Source of the DNA: Bacteroidales bacterium
GTDB taxonomy: Bacteria > Bacteroidota > Bacteroidia > Bacteroidales > UBA932
Reading direction: 5' to 3'
Length of the DNA stretch: 64,000 nt
Assembly (NCBI GenBank): GCA_017458265.1
Contig: JAFTFV010000025.1
Coordinates: forward strand, 18,558 to 82,557
Under the pieces are notes generated by a model. That model did no database searches. It was not told the DNA's origin and saw only the letters and a list, made by a program, of their open reading frames with translations. Shown piece after piece: positions 59,303 to 64,000 of this stretch. Made by a program: the position numbers and the translations under genes. The first letter of the stretch is position 1. Every line of letters starts with the position of its first letter.

Positions 59303-59330
59303 AAGGTCCGGCTCAATTGAACCGGACCTT
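59303..59330. terminator. Bidirectional terminator between xylA and the Spy-like gene
   Basis: AAGGTCCGG and CCGGACCTT form a perfect 9-bp stem with a 10-nt loop. AAAAAT precedes and ATTCTTT follows, so T-rich tails exist for both strands. It sits 7 bp after the xylA stop and 5 bp from the convergent gene's stop. Confidence 0.8.
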
Positions 59331-59335
59331 ATTCT

Positions 59336-59851
59336 TTAATTGCGCTGGCCTTTGCCTGAGCCGCCCTGATGGGGCCGATGCTCGCCGGGACCGCCGGGGC
59401 GGTTGCCGCCGCCGAGCCTTCCTATCTGCTGATGGCGGAAGCGCTCCTCAGAGAGGACGAGCTTTGCCACCTTATCGGCAGGAAGGACCTTGGCATACTT
59501 TGCGGGGGCTTCATACTCGATGGCGTCTACGGCTTTCTTTGCCTTAAGGTACTCATCGAGCAGTTTCTTTGTGTCCTCGCCACCGTCTACGGCCTGCTTG
59601 AGGGCTTTCATGGCCTCAAAGGACTTCCCGAAGGCTTCCCTCTTCTGGGCCTGGATGTCATTGTAGACGGGCCAGAAAGCCTGGGCTTCGGATTCTGTGA
59701 GATTGAGTTCGGAGGTGATGAAAGCCACCTGCTCTGAACGCATCTTTTCACGGAAATCGTTCTTGGCGGCTTTCTTTGCCTCTTTGTTCTGTGCGAATAC
59801 TGCTGCGCTGCATACAAGCGCAATTGCAAGGGTACTAATAATTTTCTTCAT
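59336..59851 (-). CDS. Spy/CpxP-like small periplasmic protein
   Basis: A 171-residue protein with a signal peptide (MKKIISTLAIALVCSAAVFA). The mature part is all-helical and charged: REKMRSEQVAFITSELNLTE, SEAQAFWPVYNDIQAQKREA. This is the arrangement of Spy/CpxP-like proteins that follow ECF sigma factors in Bacteroidota (LTxxEAxxFWPxYxE pattern). The tail is Gly/Pro/His-rich (GGGNRPGGPGEHRPHQGGSG). It may be a periplasmic chaperone or stress sensor feeding back on the sigma/anti-sigma pair. It overlaps the anti-sigma gene by 17 bp. Confidence 0.75.
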   Translation of the reverse strand: MKKIISTLAIALVCSAAVFAQNKEAKKAAKNDFREKMRSEQVAFITSELNLTESEAQAFWPVYNDIQAQKREAFGKSFEAMKALKQAVDGGEDTKKLLDEYLKAKKAVDAIEYEAPAKYAKVLPADKVAKLVLSEERFRHQQIGRLGGGNRPGGPGEHRPHQGGSGKGQRN

Positions 59852-60209
59852 AACTAACCAATTCTTCAAGAGTTAAACCATCGTCGACAAGATAGTTCAC
59901 AATGTCATCCTCCGTAAGGGTGTATTCCGGGAGTTCGGGAAGCATGCAGTCAGAGTCCAGCGACTGTGCCAGATAAGACATGTATGTCCAGTCTTCGGAC
60001 GGGGAAACCTCTTCTGTGGAAACGGCCGTTTTCCTCAGGATGAAATTTCCGGCTGCGGCGATGAGCACAAGTGATGCCGCGTAAGCGATGTAGGGCATTA
60101 TGCGCGTCACAAGGCCTGGCCGCTTTTCCGCTGCGGGTATCTGAAGAAGCCTGTCCTGCAGGTTCTCCATATATCCTTCCGGGGTGAATATGTCACTATG
60201 CTTTGTCAT
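59835..60209 (-). CDS. Small membrane anti-sigma-factor-like protein
   Basis: A 124-residue protein. An N-terminal cytoplasmic segment (MTKHSDIFTPEGYMENLQDR), one membrane helix (IAYAASLVLIAAAGNFIL, about residues 42-60) and a short acidic periplasmic part ending TEDDIVNYLVDDGLTLEELV. No zinc-binding anti-sigma motif is present. The role is inferred from its place 6 bp after the ECF sigma gene and from the single-span topology common to anti-sigma factors in Bacteroidota. Confidence 0.6.
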   Translation of the reverse strand: MTKHSDIFTPEGYMENLQDRLLQIPAAEKRPGLVTRIMPYIAYAASLVLIAAAGNFILRKTAVSTEEVSPSEDWTYMSYLAQSLDSDCMLPELPEYTLTEDDIVNYLVDDGLTLEELVSYEENY

Positions 60210-60215
60210 AACTGC

Positions 60216-60734
60216 TTATTTAGACACATTTGAATCGGAAAGGTTTAATCTGATTTTTTCCTGCGCAAGATGATATGACGCCTTGAGGGCTCCGACGGAG
60301 GTTCCGGTGATTGCCGATATCTCCTCGTAGGAGAGGTCGTCCCAGTAGCGCATGACGAACACCTGGCGCTGTTTTTCGGGGAGGCGGGCCACTGCGCAGG
60401 AGAGACGGCGTTCGGCCTCGGTGCCGTTGAAATAGGGATCGGCAAGGATTTTTCTCTCGGTTTCCGCGTCGATGGAAGTGAAGCGGAGGGCGGCGCGCAC
60501 CTTTTCCCTGCGGAGGAAGTTCAGCGCCTCGTTTGTGGCGATGCGCCAGACCCACGTGCTCATGGAAGAATCCCCGCGGAAGGAGGGGAGTGCGGCCCAG
60601 ACCTTTATGAAAACTTCCTGGAGTATGTCATCGGCATCCTCATGGCTGGAGACCATGCGGCGCACGTGCCAGTAGAGTTTCTCGCTCTCCTCACGGACTA
60701 TTTTGTTGAAAAGTTCTTCCATCGGCGTATCCAT
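60216..60734 (-). CDS. ECF-type RNA polymerase sigma factor
   Basis: A 172-residue sigma-70 factor with region 2 (SSHEDADDILQEVFIKVWAA, STWVWRIATNEALNFLRRE) and region 4 (LPEKQRQVFVMRYWDDLSYE, EISAITGTSVGALKASYHLA). It directs RNA polymerase to a small set of promoters, probably envelope-stress genes including its own operon. The ATG at 60734 is chosen; an ATG at 60722 is also possible. It is the first gene of a three-gene unit with the anti-sigma-like and Spy-like genes and is divergent from uxuA. Confidence 0.92.
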   Translation of the reverse strand: MDTPMEELFNKIVREESEKLYWHVRRMVSSHEDADDILQEVFIKVWAALPSFRGDSSMSTWVWRIATNEALNFLRREKVRAALRFTSIDAETERKILADPYFNGTEAERRLSCAVARLPEKQRQVFVMRYWDDLSYEEISAITGTSVGALKASYHLAQEKIRLNLSDSNVSK

Positions 60735-60757
60735 CAAGCACAAGCCGTGCCAAAAAT

Positions 60758-60788
60758 TTTGTTTTTACCCTGGAAATGCGTAGCTTTA
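60758..60788 (+). promoter_or_regulatory. Promoter of uxuA
   Basis: TTTG (60758-60761), a 19-bp spacer and TAGCTTTA (60781-60788) fit TTTG-N19-TAnnTTTG with one change in the last base. It is 16 bp before the uxuA ATG. Confidence 0.6.
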
Positions 60789-60804
60789 GAAAAATTTCGA
60801 ACTT

Positions 60805-62058
60805 ATGGAAAGAACATGGCGCTGGTTTGGCAAGAAGGATAAGATCACCCTTGCCATGCTTAGACAAATCGGGGTGGAGGGAATAGTCACAGCCCTTCAC
60901 GACGTCCCCCTCGGACAAGTCTGGACACGGGAAAAGATTCATGAGCTGAAGGAGTACATCGAAAGCTACGGCATGCGCTGGAGCGTGGTGGAAAGCCTTC
61001 CCGTGGTGGAAACCATCAAATACGGAGGCCCTGACCGCGATGAGCAGATAGAGGTCTACAAGGAGTCCCTGAGAAACCTTGGCCTCGAGGGCATCCACAC
61101 CATCTGCTACAATTTCATGCCCGTTCTGGACTGGGCCCGCACAGACCTTGCCCACAGCAACCCCAACGGCGCAACCAACCTGTATTTCAACTATGCCGAA
61201 TTCGCCTACTTCGACATCTATATCCTAAGGCGCCCCGGCGCACGTGAGGAATGGGCTGCCTTCAAGTTCCCGGAAGGCGTTGGAGAAGGCAGGAATGTCC
61301 TTGCAGAGGCCGATGAACTTGCCAAGACAATGACCCCCGAAAAGGACCACAAACTGGTGGAGAACATCGTCATTAAGACCCAGGGCTTCGTTTCCGGCAA
61401 TTTTTCCGAGAACGATGAAGCCCCGGTCCAGAAGTTCCGCGAGTTCCTTGACTTATATAAAGGTATAGACAAGGCGCAGCTCAGGGCCAACATGAAGTAT
61501 TTCCTGGAGGCCATCATGCCCACCTGCGAAGAGTACGGCATGAACATGTGCGTCCACCCGGACGACCCTCCCATCGAAATCCTCGGCCTTCCCCGTATCG
61601 TGAGAACGGAAGAGGACATCCGCTGGTTCCTTGACGCCGTGCCCAACAAGCACAACGGGCTCACTTTCTGCGCCGGTTCACTCAGCGCAGGAGCATATAA
61701 CAACGTGGTGGAAATGGCCCGCGAGTTCGCACCAAGGACACATTTCGTACATTTAAGATCCTGCCACATCTTCCCCAACGGAGACTTCACCGAAGCCAGC
61801 CACCTCGGCGGCCGCGCAGACATAGTAGAACTCTGCCGCATCTTCGAGAAGGAGAATCCTGAACTTCCCATGCGCGTAGACCATGGTATGACCTTCACCG
61901 ACGAGCCCGGCGGCATCATGGACGAATCTACCCACGGCCACAACGCCGGCTACACCCTTCTTGGCCGAATGTTCGCAATGGGACAGGTGCAGGGCATCCT
62001 CGCTACCGTAGACCGCGAACTTGGAATCGAATACAGACAACCCGGATTTTTTGACTAG
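60805..62058 (+). CDS. uxuA: Mannonate dehydratase
   Basis: A 417-residue metal-dependent TIM-barrel enzyme turning D-mannonate into 2-keto-3-deoxy-gluconate in glucuronate breakdown. Family motifs include the N-terminal MERTWRWFGKKDKITLAMLR, GVEGIVTALHDVPLGQVW, MNMCVHPDDPPIEILGLPR (metal-binding region), LTFCAGSLSAGAYNN and RVDHGMTFTDEPGG. There is no signal peptide, so it is cytoplasmic. It is followed one base later by uxuB. It links the alpha-glucuronidase of the xylan locus to central metabolism. Confidence 0.96.
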   Translation: MERTWRWFGKKDKITLAMLRQIGVEGIVTALHDVPLGQVWTREKIHELKEYIESYGMRWSVVESLPVVETIKYGGPDRDEQIEVYKESLRNLGLEGIHTICYNFMPVLDWARTDLAHSNPNGATNLYFNYAEFAYFDIYILRRPGAREEWAAFKFPEGVGEGRNVLAEADELAKTMTPEKDHKLVENIVIKTQGFVSGNFSENDEAPVQKFREFLDLYKGIDKAQLRANMKYFLEAIMPTCEEYGMNMCVHPDDPPIEILGLPRIVRTEEDIRWFLDAVPNKHNGLTFCAGSLSAGAYNNVVEMAREFAPRTHFVHLRSCHIFPNGDFTEASHLGGRADIVELCRIFEKENPELPMRVDHGMTFTDEPGGIMDESTHGHNAGYTLLGRMFAMGQVQGILATVDRELGIEYRQPGFFD

Positions 62059-62059
62059 T

Positions 62060-63646
62060 ATGAAGCTTACAGATATCCTCAGCGGTTCATTCAATGCCGC
62101 AGAGTGGGAAGCCAAGGGCTACCAGGTCCCGAAGTTTGACATCAAGGCCGTGCGCGAAAAAACGGCCAAAGAGCCCACCTGGGTGCATTTCGGCGGCGGA
62201 AACATCTTCCGCGCCTTCCCCGCGGCGCTCCTTAACGACGCCCTCAATACGGGCCGATATGACCGCGGCGTAATCGTAGCCGAAACCTTCGACTTCGAAG
62301 TGGTTGACAAAGCCTATCGGCCCTACGACAACCTCTCCCTGTGCGTGAATCTCTGCTCTGACGGCAGCATCGAGAAAAAGGTCATCGCCTCCGTCACAGA
62401 GGCCCTCAAGGCCGATTCCCGCTTCCCCGACTGGGACCGCCTCAAGGCCATTTTCCGCAGCCCGTCCCTGCAGATGATATCCTTCACCATCACGGAAAAA
62501 GGCTACGGCTTCAACGAGGCAGATCTCGCCCGCGGACTTGACGCCGCCTTTGCAATGGGTAAGGTCACTGCCCTTCTCCTGGAGCGCTACAACGCCGGAG
62601 AACTGCCCCTCACCGTCCAGTCCATGGACAACTGCTCCCACAACGGAGACAAGGTGAAGGCGGGCGTTTTCGCCTATGCCCAGCGCTGGGTGAAGGGTGG
62701 CATAGCCCCTCAGGGCTTCCTTGACTATCTCTCAGACCAGACTAAGGTCACCTTCCCCTGGTCCATGATAGACAAGATTACCCCTCGCCCTCACCAGAAG
62801 GTGAAAGAGCTCCTTGAGGCCGATGGTTTCGAAGACAACAACTACATCGAGACGGAGAAGCACACCTTCACCGCACCCTTCGTGAATGCAGAGGAAGTCC
62901 AGTACCTTGTGATAGAGGACAGCTACACCAACGGCCGCCCCCCGCTTGACCTTGGCGGCGCCCTCTACACCACGCGCGAGACCGTAGACAAGGTGGAGAC
63001 CATGAAGGTCACCACCTGCCTGAACCCCCTCCACACCGCGATGAGCATCTACGGCTGCATGCTTGGGTATACGCTCATATCGGCAGAGATGAAGGACGAT
63101 GACCTCAGGGCCTTCATCCAGAAGATTGGCTATATAGAGGCGATGCCGGTGGTGGTGGACCCGGGAATCCTGAACCCGTACGAGTTCATCGGCGCGGTGA
63201 TTAACCGCCGTCTGCCAAACCCCTTCATGCCGGACGCTCCCCAGCGCATTGCGATGGATACTTCCCAGAAGCTGCCCATCCGCTTTGGAGAGACGCTGAA
63301 GAAGTACATCGCCCGCGGCCTGGACAAGTCCAACCTGGTCCTCATCCCGCTGGTACTGGCAGGATATGCCCGCTACCTCAAGGGCCTCGATGACAACGGA
63401 GCACCTTTCAGCCCCTCACCGGATCCAATGCTGGAGGAGCTGCAGGCCATAGTCGCTCCTCTGGAGCTTGGAAAGCCGGAGCAGGACTGGAGCTGCCTCA
63501 GGGTGCTTTTCAGCAGGAAGGATGTCTTCGGCCTTGACCTGTATGAAGCCGGTCTTGGAGAGCAGATAGAAGGCATGGTCCGCGAGCTCTACGCCGGCCC
63601 CGGTGCCGTCCGCTCCACCCTGCACAAATACGTCATCGCCAGGTAA
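62060..63646 (+). CDS. uxuB: Fructuronate reductase (D-mannonate oxidoreductase), mannitol dehydrogenase family
   Basis: A 528-residue long-chain dehydrogenase. WVHFGGGNIFRAFPAALLND is the NAD-binding loop, VIVAETFDFEVVDKAYRPYD follows, MISFTITEKGYGFN holds a catalytic-type Lys, and TTCLNPLHTAMSIYGCMLGY is the conserved C-terminal CLNPLHT block. It should interconvert D-fructuronate and D-mannonate with NAD(H). The ATG at 62060 is preferred because it starts one base after the uxuA stop; an upstream in-frame start would overlap uxuA. UxaC, the isomerase that supplies fructuronate, is not in the window. Confidence 0.9.
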   Translation: MKLTDILSGSFNAAEWEAKGYQVPKFDIKAVREKTAKEPTWVHFGGGNIFRAFPAALLNDALNTGRYDRGVIVAETFDFEVVDKAYRPYDNLSLCVNLCSDGSIEKKVIASVTEALKADSRFPDWDRLKAIFRSPSLQMISFTITEKGYGFNEADLARGLDAAFAMGKVTALLLERYNAGELPLTVQSMDNCSHNGDKVKAGVFAYAQRWVKGGIAPQGFLDYLSDQTKVTFPWSMIDKITPRPHQKVKELLEADGFEDNNYIETEKHTFTAPFVNAEEVQYLVIEDSYTNGRPPLDLGGALYTTRETVDKVETMKVTTCLNPLHTAMSIYGCMLGYTLISAEMKDDDLRAFIQKIGYIEAMPVVVDPGILNPYEFIGAVINRRLPNPFMPDAPQRIAMDTSQKLPIRFGETLKKYIARGLDKSNLVLIPLVLAGYARYLKGLDDNGAPFSPSPDPMLEELQAIVAPLELGKPEQDWSCLRVLFSRKDVFGLDLYEAGLGEQIEGMVRELYAGPGAVRSTLHKYVIAR

Positions 63647-63676
63647 AGCGCACAGTCTATAGGCAAATAATAGCCA

Positions 63677-64000
63677 CTATGCAAAAAGATACATGCAGAA
63701 GCCGATGCCGGAGAGAAGTGAGAAGAGGAAGGTGGATATCACCAGAAGCGGGAGCATGGGGTCGAGGGCACGGCCGGTGCGCTGCCATACGCCCCTTAGG
63801 TGAATAACGTAAAGGGGAAGGGTGATGACGAAGAGCCAGTGGCGCCAGTCGGGCCAGTTAAGAAGGCAGAAAACCACCATACACACCCATCCAAGGCATA
63901 TCAGCACGCTCTGGTAAATCTTTGCATTACGCTCTCCGAGCTTTATGGCAACGGTTACGCGGTTCACGGCGTCCGTCTTCATGTCACGGATGTTGTTCAC
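63677..64000 (-). CDS. menA: 1,4-dihydroxy-2-naphthoate polyprenyltransferase (UbiA family), C-terminal part
   Basis: The last 107 residues of a membrane prenyltransferase, open at the window edge. NNIRDMKTDAVNRVTVAIKL is the second Asp-rich motif region of MenA (NNxRDxxTDxxxxKxTLA), followed by three hydrophobic helices (VLICLGWVCMVVFCLLNW, LFVITLPLYVIHLRG, MLPLLVISTFLFSLLSGIGF). The enzyme attaches a prenyl chain to dihydroxynaphthoate in menaquinone synthesis. The N-terminal two thirds, with the first Asp motif, lie outside the window. It is convergent with uxuB, 30 bp apart. Confidence 0.85.
   Translation of the reverse strand: MNNIRDMKTDAVNRVTVAIKLGERNAKIYQSVLICLGWVCMVVFCLLNWPDWRHWLFVITLPLYVIHLRGVWQRTGRALDPMLPLLVISTFLFSLLSGIGFCMYLFA

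Noticed and set aside
63647-63676. Terminator between uxuB and menA
   Set aside because: Only a three-base GGC/GCC pairing with no T-run is visible, too weak to call.
1-64000. CRISPR arrays, rRNA, tRNA genes and a replication origin
   Set aside because: No regularly spaced repeats, no cloverleaf-like or rRNA sequence and no DnaA-box cluster were seen in the gaps between genes. tRNA detection by eye is not exhaustive.

Overview
The window comes from a Bacteroidota genome, most likely an uncultured, fairly GC-rich Bacteroidales from a gut or rumen. The evidence is tandem SusC/SusD pairs, a hybrid two-component regulator, fimbrillin-type lipoproteins, TAnnTTTG promoter boxes with little Shine-Dalgarno signal, and dispersed repeats of the ctgtcattccgagcgaa...gaggaatct type. 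I could not assign a genus.

Layout. 1-7431: housekeeping genes (partial cysS, lysS, a SpoU/TrmH methyltransferase carrying an in-frame repeat, a GDPD lipoprotein, LemA plus DUF2207, an aldehyde dehydrogenase). 7598-18550: a fimbria-type operon (DUF3575, DUF5119, three fimbrillins, a FimB/Mfa2-like protein, a large DUF4906 tip-like protein). 18552-24024: an acetylxylan esterase and small housekeeping genes ending in ssb. 24144-27191: a 3-kb accessory island with an EcoRI-family adenine methyltransferase, a DUF262-HNH protein and a 255-bp terminal-inverted-repeat element. It is bracketed by a 153-bp direct repeat that includes the last codons of ssb. 27355-54968 (minus strand): a large xylan utilisation locus with two SusC/SusD pairs, two surface-glycan-binding-type proteins, an HTCS, GH35-like, sialate-O-acetylesterase-like, GPH symporter, GH10, GH43 and GH67-GH43 fusion genes. 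55286-59295 (plus): a second GH10, xylulokinase and xylose isomerase. 59336-60734 (minus): ECF sigma factor, anti-sigma-like protein and a Spy/CpxP-like protein. 60805-63646 (plus): uxuA and uxuB. 63677-64000: the C-terminal part of menA.

How it works together. The xylan genes form a near-complete route. The surface GH10 xylanase and SusC/D pairs bind, cut and import oligosaccharides. GH10, GH43, GH67 and esterases trim them, and the GPH symporter takes sugars across the inner membrane. XylA and XylB feed xylose to the pentose phosphate pathway. UxuB and UxuA process glucuronate-derived fructuronate released by the alpha-glucuronidase. The HTCS is the probable sensor, and three TTTTG-ATA-CAAAA palindromes between the first susC and the divergent GH10 are candidate operators.

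The most unusual content is non-coding. A family of three exactly 108-bp elements has inverted ends and a central hairpin with compensatory changes; each lies just after a stop codon. The ssb-linked island has its own well-formed promoter and operator-like inverted repeat. Dispersed repeats have been absorbed into reading frames, in one case supplying the stop codon of xylB.
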